From: JALORV01 sp044225415
GTDB taxonomy: Bacteria > Pseudomonadota > Gammaproteobacteria > Burkholderiales > Burkholderiaceae_F
NCBI GenBank assembly: GCA_044225415.1
Contig: JBGAIO010000021.1
Location: forward strand, 1-33,706
Reading direction: 5' to 3'
Length of the DNA stretch: 33,706 bases
The notes beneath the pieces are model-generated. The model was not told where the DNA came from and made no database searches. It saw only the letters and a list, made by a program, of their open reading frames with translations. Below, piece after piece: positions 22,829 through 31,442 of the stretch. Numbering within the stretch: the first letter of the stretch is position 1; each line of letters begins with the position of its first letter. The position numbers and the translations under genes were made by a program.

Positions 22829-24031
22829 TCAGCTGCTCCGCACGATGCCATCGGCGAACAGCCCATCCATGCCATCGTCCGCGATGCCGAGCTCGGCCAG
22901 CAGCGCCCGCGTGTGTTCGCCGGCGCGCGGCGCGGGGCGACGTTCGAAGGTGTGGCCGCTCATCTGCGCGAGCGGGCCGACCACGGTGACGCCACCGCGG
23001 TGCCCGACCACGCCGCGCGCACGAGCCTGTTCGTGGCGCAGCGCCTCGGCGGGCGTCAGCACGGGCGTGACGCAGGCATCGGTGGCGGCAAAGAGCGCAA
23101 CCCACTCCGCGAGCGGTCGCTGCGCGATGCGGCGCGCGACGCGGTCGATGGTGACCTGCGCGGCCGACGAACCCGGCACCTCGCCGCGCGACCAGTGACA
23201 GTCGCACAGTTCATCGAGACCTGCAGCGGAGCAGAACGCGCGCCAGAACTTCGGCTCCAGCGCTCCGACGGCCAGCTCGCGCCCGTCGGACGTTGCATAG
23301 ACGCGATAGCACGCGGCGCCGCCGGTGAGCAGCGTCGCGCCGCCGGCGGGCGTCATGCCGGCATCGAGTTCGGTGTGCGCGAAGAAGTGGTGCACGAGCA
23401 GGCCCTCGCTCATGGCAACGTCGACCCAGCGGCCCCGGCCCGTGCGCTGCGCGGCGAGCAGCGCGATCAGCAGCGTCGACAGCGCGGCGAGCGTGCCGCC
23501 GAGCAGGTCGCCGAGTTGCAGGTTCGGCACGGCCGCGCCTTCGCCGGGCGCGCTGCGGATCTGGTCGAGAATGCCGGCCGTCGCGATGTAGTTGAGATCG
23601 TGACCCGCGCGCTGCGACCAGGGACCGTCCTGCCCGTAGCCCGAGATCGAGCAGAGCACCAGCCGCGGATTGCGCGCGTGCAACGTGTCCCAGTCGAGAC
23701 CCAGTCGCGCGAGCACGCCGGGCCGGAAGCTTTCGATCAGTGCGTCCGCGGAATCGACGAACTGCAGCAGCAGCGCGCGGCCGCGCGGCTGCTTGAGATC
23801 AATCGCCAGCGAACGCTTGCCGCGATTGACCGCCTCGAAGGCCGGATTGACGCGGACCCCTTCGGCATTGCGCACCTGCGGCGCGAAGTCGCGCATGTAG
23901 TCGCCTTCGCCGGTGTCCTCGATCTTGATGACGTCGGCGCCGTAGTCGGCGAGGTGCATCGTGGCGGCGGGACCGGGCAGCAGTCGCGTCAGGTCGAGGA
24001 TGCGCAGGCCGGCGAGAGGGGCGGAGTTCAT
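22829..24031 (-). CDS. CaiB/BaiF family (class III) CoA transferase
   Basis: 400-aa CoA transferase or acyl-CoA racemase-type protein. The N-terminus LAGLRILDLTRLLPGPAATMHLADYGADVIKIED is diagnostic. The NRGKRSLAIDLKQPRGR region follows. The catalytic Asp is D145 in GHDLNYIATAG, the position of Asp169 in formyl-CoA transferase. The family moves CoA between carboxylic acids or epimerises alpha-methylacyl-CoA; the exact substrate is not evident. It is the first gene of a tight minus-strand group (CoA transferase, phosphatase, kinase, ClpX-like) with gaps of 4, -4 and 13 nt. Confidence 0.94.
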   Translation of the reverse strand: MNSAPLAGLRILDLTRLLPGPAATMHLADYGADVIKIEDTGEGDYMRDFAPQVRNAEGVRVNPAFEAVNRGKRSLAIDLKQPRGRALLLQFVDSADALIESFRPGVLARLGLDWDTLHARNPRLVLCSISGYGQDGPWSQRAGHDLNYIATAGILDQIRSAPGEGAAVPNLQLGDLLGGTLAALSTLLIALLAAQRTGRGRWVDVAMSEGLLVHHFFAHTELDAGMTPAGGATLLTGGAACYRVYATSDGRELAVGALEPKFWRAFCSAAGLDELCDCHWSRGEVPGSSAAQVTIDRVARRIAQRPLAEWVALFAATDACVTPVLTPAEALRHEQARARGVVGHRGGVTVVGPLAQMSGHTFERRPAPRAGEHTRALLAELGIADDGMDGLFADGIVRSS

Positions 24032-24036
24032 CGCTC

Positions 24037-24066
24037 TTCATCCGGCGAAGGCCGCGATCCTGTAGG
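24037..24066. repeat. Degenerate half copy of the double-hairpin repeat
   Basis: The 40-bp gap between the CoA transferase and the ABC-F gene contains TCATCCGGCGAAGGCCGCGATCC. This closely follows the right arm of repeat copy 2 (CCGGCGAAGGCCGGGATCC) with a substitution that spoils the hairpin. The left arm is missing. Confidence 0.5.
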
Positions 24067-24071
24067 TGCGC

Positions 24072-25961
24072 TCACGCCAGCGCCTCCAGCTCGCCCGTCA
24101 GCGCCAGCCATTGCGACTCGAGGGTTTCGACGCGTTCGGCAAGTTGCCCGCGGCGCTTCAGCGAGACAGCGACGTCATCGTCCTGGTCCGAGTGATAGAA
24201 GGCCGGATCCGCGAGCTTCGCATCGAGTTCGCGCAGTTCGTCGCTGACCCGCGCCAGCTCGTCTTCCAGCTTCTTCAGCCTGTTCTGCAGCGGCCGGCGC
24301 GAATCGGCGAGGCGTTGGCGCTCGGCCGCTTCCTGCCGGCGCAGTTCCTTGCGGTTCGGCGCGTTCGCATCGCCGCTCTCGGCCCGCTCGCGCCGGCTGG
24401 CCAGCACCAGTGCCGCATAGTCGTCGAGGTCGCCGTCGAAGGGGGCGACGCGGCCATCGTGCACCAGCCAGAGCTGGTCGCAGGCCGCGCGCAGCAGATG
24501 GCGATCGTGCGATACCAGCAGCAGCGCACCCTCGTACGACGACAGCGCCATGGTCAGCGCCTCGCGCGTTTCCATGTCGAGGTGGTTGGTCGGTTCGTCC
24601 AGCACCAGCAGGTTGGGGCGTTGCCACGCGATCAGGGCGAGTGCGCAACGCGCTTTCTCGCCGCCGGACATCGGTCCGATCAGCGCTGTCGCCATGTCGC
24701 CGGGGAAGCGGAAGTTGCCCAGGAAGTCGCGCAGCTCCTGTTCGCGCGCCTGCGGCGCCAGGCGGCGCAGGTGCTGCAGCGGCGTCTCGTCAGGGCGCAA
24801 CTGGTCGAGCTGGTGCTGCGCGAAATAACCGATGGCGAGCCCCTGGCCGCGGCGCAGCTCGCCGGCCTGCGGCGCAAGGTCGCCCGCAATCGACTTGACC
24901 AGCGTCGACTTGCCCGCGCCGTTGACGCCGAGGATGCCGATGCGGTCGCCCGAGCGCACCGTCAGCGTCACGTCGGACAGCACGGTGCGCGCGCCGTAGC
25001 CGAGCGACATCTCCTCTGCATCGAGCAGCCGCTCGGGCACGCGCACCGGCTCGGGAAACTCGAAGCGCCATTCGCGCTTCTCGCGCACTGGCTCGATGGC
25101 GGTCAGCCGCTCCAGCATCTTCAGCCGGCTCTGCGCCTGGCGCGCCTTGGTCGCCTGCGCGCGGAAGCGATCGACGAAGCTCTGCAGGTGCGCGGCCGTG
25201 CGTGCGTAGGCGCGCGCCGCGGCGTCCTGCTGCTTCTGCTGCTCGAGCCACGCGAGCTCGAAGGCCGAGTAGTTGCCGGCGTAGCGGCGGATGGTGGCGT
25301 TGTCGACGTGCCAGACCGTCTCGACGATGCGGTCGAGGAACTCGCGGTCGTGCGAGATCACGAGCACGGTGGCCGGCTGGCGCCGCAGCCACGATTCGAG
25401 CCACACGACCGAATCGAGGTCGAGGTGGTTGGTCGGTTCGTCGAGCAGCAGCAGGTCGGCCGGCCGCAGCAGTGCCCGCGCCAAGGCCAGCCGGTTGCGC
25501 CAGCCGCCCGAGAAGTCGCGGACGGGACGCGCCGCGTCGGCGTGGCTGAAACCGAGGCCGTGCATCACCGCCGCGGCATTCGCGGCGATGGCGCCCTCGT
25601 CGAGCTCGGCCAGCGTGGCGTGCGCATGGGCAATGCGCATCTCGTCGTGACCCGCCTCGGCCTCGGCCAGCTCGGCCCGTGCATCGGACAGCGGCGCATG
25701 GCCCGCGAGCACGTAGTCGAGTGCGCGCATCTCGGGTGCATCGATGTCCTGCGCAACGTGCGCGATGCGGGGCAGAGGCGGTGCTTCGATCACGCCGGCC
25801 TCGGCCGAAAGCTCGCCGAGGATGGCCGCGAACAGCGTCGACTTGCCGGTGCCGTTGCCGCCGACCAGACCCACGCGCTCGCCGGGCCGCGCGATCAGCG
25901 AGACGCCGCGGTACAGCGTGCGGATGCCGCGGGCGAGTGCGACGTCGATCAGGCGCAGCAT
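24072..25961 (-). CDS. ABC-F family ATPase, YheS-like
   Basis: 629-aa soluble protein with two ABC ATPase cassettes and no membrane domain. Cassette 1 has Walker A GGNGTGKST, signature FSGGWRNRLALA and Walker B LLLDEPTNHLDLDS. Cassette 2 has Walker A GVNGAGKST, signature MSGGEKARCALA and Walker B LVLDEPTNHLDMETRE. Between them is the charged ABC-F linker that reaches the ribosomal P-site region. The C-terminal part (about 530-625; RRQEAAERQRLADSRRPLQNRLKKLEDELARV) is a predicted coiled coil. Length and opening (RLIDVALARGIRTLYRGVSL) fit the YheS subgroup, about 637 aa in E. coli. ABC-F proteins act on translating ribosomes. It begins 61 nt after prmB, which modifies ribosomal protein uL3, a plausible ribosome-related pairing. 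Confidence 0.95.
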   Translation of the reverse strand: MLRLIDVALARGIRTLYRGVSLIARPGERVGLVGGNGTGKSTLFAAILGELSAEAGVIEAPPLPRIAHVAQDIDAPEMRALDYVLAGHAPLSDARAELAEAEAGHDEMRIAHAHATLAELDEGAIAANAAAVMHGLGFSHADAARPVRDFSGGWRNRLALARALLRPADLLLLDEPTNHLDLDSVVWLESWLRRQPATVLVISHDREFLDRIVETVWHVDNATIRRYAGNYSAFELAWLEQQKQQDAAARAYARTAAHLQSFVDRFRAQATKARQAQSRLKMLERLTAIEPVREKREWRFEFPEPVRVPERLLDAEEMSLGYGARTVLSDVTLTVRSGDRIGILGVNGAGKSTLVKSIAGDLAPQAGELRRGQGLAIGYFAQHQLDQLRPDETPLQHLRRLAPQAREQELRDFLGNFRFPGDMATALIGPMSGGEKARCALALIAWQRPNLLVLDEPTNHLDMETREALTMALSSYEGALLLVSHDRHLLRAACDQLWLVHDGRVAPFDGDLDDYAALVLASRRERAESGDANAPNRKELRRQEAAERQRLADSRRPLQNRLKKLEDELARVSDELRELDAKLADPAFYHSDQDDDVAVSLKRRGQLAERVETLESQWLALTGELEALA

Positions 25962-26022
25962 GCGTCGACGAATCGAGGCTGCAGCAGGAACACCGCGCCG
26001 CGGGGTGGCGCAGCCTCCTGCA

Positions 26023-26922
26023 TCAGGGCAGCTCTTCCTGCCGCGCGAGGAACACCATGTCGTCGCCGGCGCTGGTGGTGAGCCACGTCAGCGGCAGGTC
26101 GCTGAAGGCCTTCTCCGCGGAGGAGCGTCCGTCGCCCACTTCGACGATCAGCAGCCCGCCCCGCTTCAGGTGGCCGCGCGCCTGGCGCACCAGCGTCTTC
26201 ACCAGGTTCATGCCGTCGTTGCCGCCGGCCAGCGCCAGTTTCGGCTCGTGCTGATACTCGGCGGGCAGGGCAGCCATCGCGGTGTCGGTCACGTACGGCG
26301 GATTGCACAGGATCAGGTCGTAGCGCTTGTTGCCGAGCGCGCCGAACAGGTCCGACTTCACCGGCGTCACGCGCTGCTCGAGCTGATAGTCGGCAATGTT
26401 GCGGCGGGCCACCTGCAGCGCATCGGCGGAGGTGTCGACTGCGTCGATCTTCGCCTTCGGGAAGAGGTCCGCCGCCATGATCGCCAGGCAGCCCGAACCG
26501 GTGCACATGTCGAGCACGTCGACGACGGCATTGTGGTCGGGGATCCAGGCATCGAGACCCTCGTCGAGCAGTTCGCCGATGAACGAGCGCGGAATCAGTG
26601 CGCGTTCGTCGATGTAGAACCTGTAGCCGCGCAGCCACGCCTCGTTGAGCAGGTAGGCGGCCGGTATCCGCTTCTTGACGCGGCGGTCGATGAGCTGCAG
26701 CAGTTCGTGGATCTCCGCGTGCGTGAGATACGCATCGGCGAAGAACTCCAGGCGCTCGAGCGGCAGCTTCAGCGTGCGCATGACGATGAACGCGGCCTCG
26801 TCGAAGGCGTCGGGCTGGCCGTGGCCGAACGACAGCTGCGCATCGTTGAAGCGCGATACCGCATAGCGCAGCACGTCGCGCAGCGTGCGCAGATTGGCCT
26901 GGGCGTCGATCAGCGTGGTCAT
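26023..26922 (-). CDS. prmB: Ribosomal protein uL3 N5-glutamine methyltransferase
   Basis: 299-aa SAM-dependent methyltransferase of the HemK/Prm family. The N-terminal helical substrate domain (about 1-90) is followed by the Rossmann core with DMCTGSGCLAIM (SAM site) and the catalytic LILCNPPYV motif that holds the target glutamine amide. The YFYIDERALIPRSFIGELL-like segment (YRFYIDERALIPRSF) is characteristic of PrmB rather than PrmC. It methylates a glutamine of ribosomal protein uL3 during 50S assembly. The start at ATG 26922 lies 7 nt after the dapE stop, so the genes are co-transcribed; dapE-prmB is a common betaproteobacterial order. Confidence 0.95.
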   Translation of the reverse strand: MTTLIDAQANLRTLRDVLRYAVSRFNDAQLSFGHGQPDAFDEAAFIVMRTLKLPLERLEFFADAYLTHAEIHELLQLIDRRVKKRIPAAYLLNEAWLRGYRFYIDERALIPRSFIGELLDEGLDAWIPDHNAVVDVLDMCTGSGCLAIMAADLFPKAKIDAVDTSADALQVARRNIADYQLEQRVTPVKSDLFGALGNKRYDLILCNPPYVTDTAMAALPAEYQHEPKLALAGGNDGMNLVKTLVRQARGHLKRGGLLIVEVGDGRSSAEKAFSDLPLTWLTTSAGDDMVFLARQEELP

Positions 26923-26929
26923 GGAGATG

Positions 26930-28072
26930 TCAGGCGCGTGTGCCGTTCAGCAGCAGCCGCTCCAGCGTGCCGCGGTAGATGTCCTTCAGCGGCGCGAGGT
27001 CGGCGACGGCGATGCGTTCGTCGATCTGGTGGATGGTCGCGTTCGGCGGGCCGAACTCGATGACCTGGTTGCAGAAGGTCGAGATGAAGCGGCCGTCCGA
27101 CGTGCCGCCGGTGGTCGACAGCGTCGTTTGCACGCCGGTCACGTCGGCAATGGCCGCGCCCAGCGCCTCGGACAGCGCACCGCGCTGCGTGATGAACGGC
27201 GATGCGCCGAGTGTCCACTCGAGTGTGCGTTCGACGCCATGGCGGTCGAGCACCGCCTCCACCCGGCTGCGCAGCGAGGCGGCCGTCGAGGCGGGCGCGA
27301 AACGGAAGTTGAAGTCGATGACGCAGGTGCCGGGGATGACGTTGCCGGCGCCGGTGCCCGCGTGGATGTTCGACACCTGGAAGGTCGTCGGCGGGAAGAA
27401 TTCGTCGCCGTCGTCCCAGCGCTCGGCCGCGAGCTCGGCCAGCGCGGGCGCGACGCTGTGCACGGGATTGCGCGCCAGGTGCGGATACGCGACGTGGCCC
27501 TGCAGGCCCTTGACGGTCAGCCGCCCCGTCAGCGACCCGCGGCGGCCGTTCTTGATCGTGTCGCCCAGCCGGTCGACGGAGGTGGGCTCGCCGACGACGC
27601 AGTAATCGATCGGCTCGCCGCGTGCGCGCAATGCCTCGACGACGCGCGTCGTGCCGTCGGTGGCCGGGCCTTCCTCGTCGGACGTCAGCAGCAGCGCGAT
27701 CGAGCCGGGATGCTGCGGATGTGCGCGCACGAACTCCTCGGCGGCGACGACGAAGGCGGCAATCGAACTCTTCATGTCCGATGCGCCGCGGCCATACAGC
27801 CAGCCGTCGCGCTCGGTCGCGGCGAAGGGCTCGCTCGACCATTGTTCGACAGGGCCGGTCGGCACGACGTCGGTGTGGCCGGCGAAGGCCACCAGCGGCG
27901 ACGCAGTGCCCCGTCGCATCCACGCATTGGTCACTCCGTTGGAGGCGATCGTCTCGGCGCGAAAGCCGCACGCAGCCAGCCGCTGCGCCAGCATCGCCTG
28001 GCAGCCGCCATCGGCAGGCGTCACCGAGGAACGGGAGATCAGTTGGCGGGCAAGTTCTAAAGTTGGATTCAT
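26930..28072 (-). CDS. dapE: Succinyl-diaminopimelate desuccinylase
   Basis: 380-aa dinuclear zinc M20 peptidase-family enzyme that hydrolyses N-succinyl-L,L-diaminopimelate in lysine and peptidoglycan-precursor synthesis. Metal and catalytic motifs are complete: FAGHTDVVP, YGRGASDMKS, TSDEEGPATDG, VVGEPTS, and near the end STTGGTSDGRF. The dimerisation lid domain lies between about 180 and 290. The ATG at 28072 gives the usual MNPTLELARQLISRSSVTP start. It belongs functionally with dapC and dapD at the right end of the window but is separated from them by pilU, a PQQ dehydrogenase and a small membrane protein. Repeat copy 3 occupies its upstream gap. Confidence 0.97.
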   Translation of the reverse strand: MNPTLELARQLISRSSVTPADGGCQAMLAQRLAACGFRAETIASNGVTNAWMRRGTASPLVAFAGHTDVVPTGPVEQWSSEPFAATERDGWLYGRGASDMKSSIAAFVVAAEEFVRAHPQHPGSIALLLTSDEEGPATDGTTRVVEALRARGEPIDYCVVGEPTSVDRLGDTIKNGRRGSLTGRLTVKGLQGHVAYPHLARNPVHSVAPALAELAAERWDDGDEFFPPTTFQVSNIHAGTGAGNVIPGTCVIDFNFRFAPASTAASLRSRVEAVLDRHGVERTLEWTLGASPFITQRGALSEALGAAIADVTGVQTTLSTTGGTSDGRFISTFCNQVIEFGPPNATIHQIDERIAVADLAPLKDIYRGTLERLLLNGTRA

Positions 28073-28144
28073 GCGGATTCCACCGCATGACCAGGATCGG
28101 AACCCGCGGCAGGGCTGTCGATTGTAACCAGAGAGAGGAGGGTC

Positions 28145-28215
28145 AAAATGGATTCCCGCTTGCGCGGGAATGACCGCATGCTGCCGTCATCCCCGCGCAA
28201 GCGGGGATGCACTTT
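28145..28215. repeat. Dispersed double-hairpin repeat, copy 3 (71 bp)
   Basis: This has the same architecture with a different stem sequence: hairpin ATTCCCGC-TTGC-GCGGGAAT (28152-28171) and hairpin ATCCCCGC-GCAA-GCGGGGAT (28189-28208). Outer arms GTCAAAATGG on the left and GCACTTTGAC on the right are inverted copies with two mismatches. ATTCCC...GGGAAT hairpins of this type are widespread in Betaproteobacteria and recall the Neisseria dRS3 family. The element lies between pilU and dapE and may end or stabilise the pilU transcript. Confidence 0.85.
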
Positions 28216-28224
28216 GACGTTGCC

Positions 28225-29373
28225 TCAGATGTTCAGCGTGAACTCGGAGAACGACGCGTCGGAGCTTTCTTCCTTGCGCTCCTTCTGCTGCGCCCGCGCC
28301 TTGCCGGCATTGTTGATGAACCACAGCAGGTTGTTCTGCGAGTCGGCGGAGGCGAGCGCGTCCTCGCGGGTGACCTGGTCGCCCTGGATCAGGTCGTACA
28401 GGCTCTGCTCGAAGGAGATGCTCTCCGGCGCAAGGCTCTGTTCCATCGCTTCCTTGATGGCCTGCACGTCGCCGCGCTCGATGAGGTCCGCGATGTGGCG
28501 GGTGTTCATCAGCACTTCGACCGCGGGCACGCGGCCGCCGCGCTTGGAGCGCACCAGGCGCTGCGACACGATGGCCTTCACCGCGACGGACAGGTCCTGG
28601 AAGAAGGCCTGGCGCGTCTCGGGCGGGTAGAAGCTGATCACGCGGTTCAGCGCGTGGGAGCTGTTGGTGGCGTGCAGCGTCGCGACCACCAGGTGGCCGG
28701 ACATCGCATAGGCGAGTGCGGCGCTCATCGTGTCGCGGTCGCGGATTTCGCCGATGAAGATCACGTCGGGCGCCTGCCGCATCGCGCTGCGCAGCGCGGC
28801 CTGCAGCGTGCGCGCGTCGGAACCGATCTCGCGCTGGTTGATGATCGACTTCTTGTTGCGGAACAGGAATTCGATCGGATCCTCGAAGGTCAGCACGTGG
28901 CCGGTGGTGAGCTCGTTGCGGTGGTCGAGCATCGACGCGATGGTGGTCGACTTGCCGGAACCCGCCGCGCCGACGACGAGAATCAGCCCGCGGCGCTCCA
29001 TGATCAGGTCCTTCAGCACTTCGGGCAGGTGCAGCGCATCGAGCTTCGGGATGTCGTGCGGAATGAAGCGCACCACCGCGGAGATCGAGCCGCGCTGCAG
29101 GAAGGCGGACAGGCGGAAGCTGCCAACACCCTGCACCGGAAGGCCGATGTTCAGCTCGCGCGAGTCCTCGAGCTCACGGAAGTGCGCGTCGGTCAGGCGT
29201 TCGGCAAGCAGCGACACGATCGACTGCGGCGCGAGGCGCTCCTGGTTGATCGGCACGCACACGCCGTTGATCTTGATGGTGATCGGCGAACCCACCGACA
29301 GGAACAGGTCGGACGCCGACTTTTCGGCCATCAGGCCGAACAGGCGTTCGAGGGACATCATCGGAGCGGACAT
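28225..29373 (-). CDS. pilU: PilT/PilU-type twitching motility ATPase
   Basis: 382-aa type IV pilus retraction ATPase. The N-terminal PAS-like domain starts MSLERLFGLMAEKSASDLFLSVGSPITIKINGV. The core has Walker A GAAGSGKST, Asp box HVLTFEDPIEF, Walker B DVIFIGEIRDRDTM and His box VVATLHATNSSHALNRVISFYP. The C-terminus is extended and charged (GKARAQQKERKEESSDAS), which favours PilU over PilT. I chose the ATG at 29373, preceded by GAGG; ATGs at 29361 and 29358 are also possible. The hexamer powers retraction at the inner membrane together with PilT. pilT is not adjacent, and the gene stands inside the dap region. Confidence 0.93.
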   Translation of the reverse strand: MSAPMMSLERLFGLMAEKSASDLFLSVGSPITIKINGVCVPINQERLAPQSIVSLLAERLTDAHFRELEDSRELNIGLPVQGVGSFRLSAFLQRGSISAVVRFIPHDIPKLDALHLPEVLKDLIMERRGLILVVGAAGSGKSTTIASMLDHRNELTTGHVLTFEDPIEFLFRNKKSIINQREIGSDARTLQAALRSAMRQAPDVIFIGEIRDRDTMSAALAYAMSGHLVVATLHATNSSHALNRVISFYPPETRQAFFQDLSVAVKAIVSQRLVRSKRGGRVPAVEVLMNTRHIADLIERGDVQAIKEAMEQSLAPESISFEQSLYDLIQGDQVTREDALASADSQNNLLWFINNAGKARAQQKERKEESSDASFSEFTLNI

Positions 29374-29482
29374 GGACGGCCTCGCTGCGGCACCGCGGAA
29401 AGCCACAGCATACGGCGGGGGACACGGTATTCGTATCCGTCTGATCGGATGAAAAGCGGCGGGTTGCGCTGCCGCCGCCGCG

Positions 29483-31408
29483 CTAAAGCCGCACTGGGCA
29501 GCTCAGTCGGGCAGCGCGAAGGCGACGATCTCGTCGCTGACGCGCGGCGTGAGGATCGAGTTTGCCGCCGACAGCGAACACCACGTACTGCTTCCCCTTG
29601 AACTCGTAGACCGCCGGCAGCGACACCGCGGGCGCAGTCACCAGATGCTTCCACAGGACTTCGCCGGTGGCGAGGTCCAGCGCCCGCACGCGCGAGTCCA
29701 TCGACGCGCCGGCGAAGACGAGGCCGCTCGCCGTGATCACGGGTCCGCCGATCGTGATCGAGCCCCACGACTCCGGCATGTAGAAACCCCACTTCTGCAC
29801 CTGACCGTAGGGCTTGCGCCACAGCAGCGCGCCGGTGGCGAGGTCGTAGGCCGACATCGTGCCGTAGGGCGGCTTCCAGCACGGCATGCCGATGGGGTTG
29901 AGGAAGGTGGTGAGCTGGATGCCGTACGGGCTGCCGGTCATGGCAAAGAAGCCGCCGGTCTCGCCGCCGCCCGATCGGGCCGCGGCCTCGAATTCCTTGC
30001 GCGGCAGCAGCTTGTAGATCTGCACCGCGCTCGAACTGTTGACCACGAAGATCTGCTTCTGCGGGTCGACGGCGCCGCCGCCCCATTCGGTGCCGCCGAT
30101 GGTCGCGGGATAGACCAGCGTGCCCGCGCCCTTGAGGCTGGGCGGCGTGAAGCGGCCCTCGTACTGCAGTTCCTTCAGCGTGCGGCTGCAGTAGCCGAAG
30201 CTCGCGAGGTCCGCCAGCCAGTAGATGCCGGGCCATTGATCGTCGATGACGGGCTGTGGGACAGCGACGTAGGGCTGCGTCGGCGCGGCGCGCTCGCCGG
30301 GCACGGTCGAGGCCGGCACCTTGCGCTCTTCGATCGGATAGATCGGCTCGCCGGTCGTGCGATCGAGCACGTAGATGAAGCCCTGCTTCGACGTCTGCAC
30401 CAGCGCGGGAATCGTCCTGCCGTCGCGGCGCAGGTCGACGAGGGTGGGCGCTGCGTTGGTGTCCAGGTCCCACAGATCGTGATGGACGAGCTGGCGGCTC
30501 CACAGCACCTTGCCGGTCGCGACGTCGAGCGCCGTCACCGACGTGCCGAGCGGAATGCCGTCGAGGCGATTGCCGCCGTAGAAGTTGGGGCTCGGCGAAC
30601 TGACCGGGATGTAGACGATGTCGCGTTCGGTGTCGATGGCCATGCTGGCCCACACGTTCGCGGTGCCGGTCTTTGCGGCGATCTCCGGCGCGATGGCGTT
30701 GAATGTCCAGCGCAGCGCGCCGGTGCGCGCGTCCAGCGCGAACACCGTTCCCGGCGGCGCCTCGGTCTCGGCCCAGTCCTTGCCGGCCCAGCCGACCAGC
30801 AGCGTGTCCTTGTAGACGGTGGGTGGCTGCAGCAGCGACAACGGCCACTTCGCATTGACGGTGTTCCACTGGTCGACGTTGACCTCGCCGCCCTTGCCGA
30901 AGTCGGCGCAGGGCTTGCCGTCGTCCGCATCGACGGCGTACAGCTTCGCGTCCATCGTGCCGATGTAGACGCGCTTGTTGCACGGTGCTCCCGCCACCGG
31001 CTGCTGCGCCTGCCAGTAGGCGACGCCGCGGTTCTTCATTGCGGGCTGCGTCAGCGCCTCGAGCCGTGCCTTCGGATCGAAGGTCCACCTGATCGCGCCG
31101 GTGTCGGGAGCGAGTGCGACGATGCGATAGAACGGCGTGCCGAGATAGACCGTGTCGTTGACGAACAGCGGTGTCGCCGACCACACCGTGGCGGGAACCT
31201 TGCCGCTGCCGTCCGACTTGTCGCCCGTGCGCGCGCGCCAGGCGACCTTCAGCTTGCCGACGTTGGCCGGCGTGATCTGGGTCAGCGGCGAGTACTTCTG
31301 CGCGGCGAGGTCGCCGTTGAAGGTGGGCCAGGATTTCGTCTGCGCCTGTGCCGCCGGCAGGGCGGTGACGACGGCGAGCACGGCAGCGCAGGGCAGCAGC
31401 AGTCTCAT
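29483..31408 (-). CDS. PQQ-dependent dehydrogenase with altered C-terminus
   Basis: 641-aa periplasmic quinoprotein from ATG 31408 (AAGGGA upstream). The signal peptide is MRLLLPCAAVLAVVTALPAAQAQ. An eight-bladed propeller follows, with typical repeats: SPLTQITPANVGKLKVAWRARTGD, DTGAIRWTFDP, DARTGALRWTF, DVATGKVLWSRQLVHHDLWDLD and DLATGEVLWKH. It is of the glucose/quinate-dehydrogenase-like group but without the N-terminal five-helix anchor and without a cytochrome c domain. The substrate cannot be assigned. The end is odd: after FAVGG the frame reads KLDPHAARQRRDRR, whereas skipping one A in an AAA run near 29562 gives NSILTPRVSDEIVAFALPD and a TGA at 29503-29505, the family-typical ending. 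This is a late +1 frameshift or a sequence error. No PQQ synthesis genes are in the window. Confidence 0.92.
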   Translation of the reverse strand: MRLLLPCAAVLAVVTALPAAQAQTKSWPTFNGDLAAQKYSPLTQITPANVGKLKVAWRARTGDKSDGSGKVPATVWSATPLFVNDTVYLGTPFYRIVALAPDTGAIRWTFDPKARLEALTQPAMKNRGVAYWQAQQPVAGAPCNKRVYIGTMDAKLYAVDADDGKPCADFGKGGEVNVDQWNTVNAKWPLSLLQPPTVYKDTLLVGWAGKDWAETEAPPGTVFALDARTGALRWTFNAIAPEIAAKTGTANVWASMAIDTERDIVYIPVSSPSPNFYGGNRLDGIPLGTSVTALDVATGKVLWSRQLVHHDLWDLDTNAAPTLVDLRRDGRTIPALVQTSKQGFIYVLDRTTGEPIYPIEERKVPASTVPGERAAPTQPYVAVPQPVIDDQWPGIYWLADLASFGYCSRTLKELQYEGRFTPPSLKGAGTLVYPATIGGTEWGGGAVDPQKQIFVVNSSSAVQIYKLLPRKEFEAAARSGGGETGGFFAMTGSPYGIQLTTFLNPIGMPCWKPPYGTMSAYDLATGALLWRKPYGQVQKWGFYMPESWGSITIGGPVITASGLVFAGASMDSRVRALDLATGEVLWKHLVTAPAVSLPAVYEFKGKQYVVFAVGGKLDPHAARQRRDRRLRAARLSCPVRL

Positions 31409-31442
31409 CGGGCAGTCCCTTCGAGTCCGGTGACGGGGTACT

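Noticed and set aside
24066..26081. 671-codon plus-strand open frame
   Set aside because: Antisense to the ABC-F ATPase, which carries all expected ATPase motifs on the other strand.
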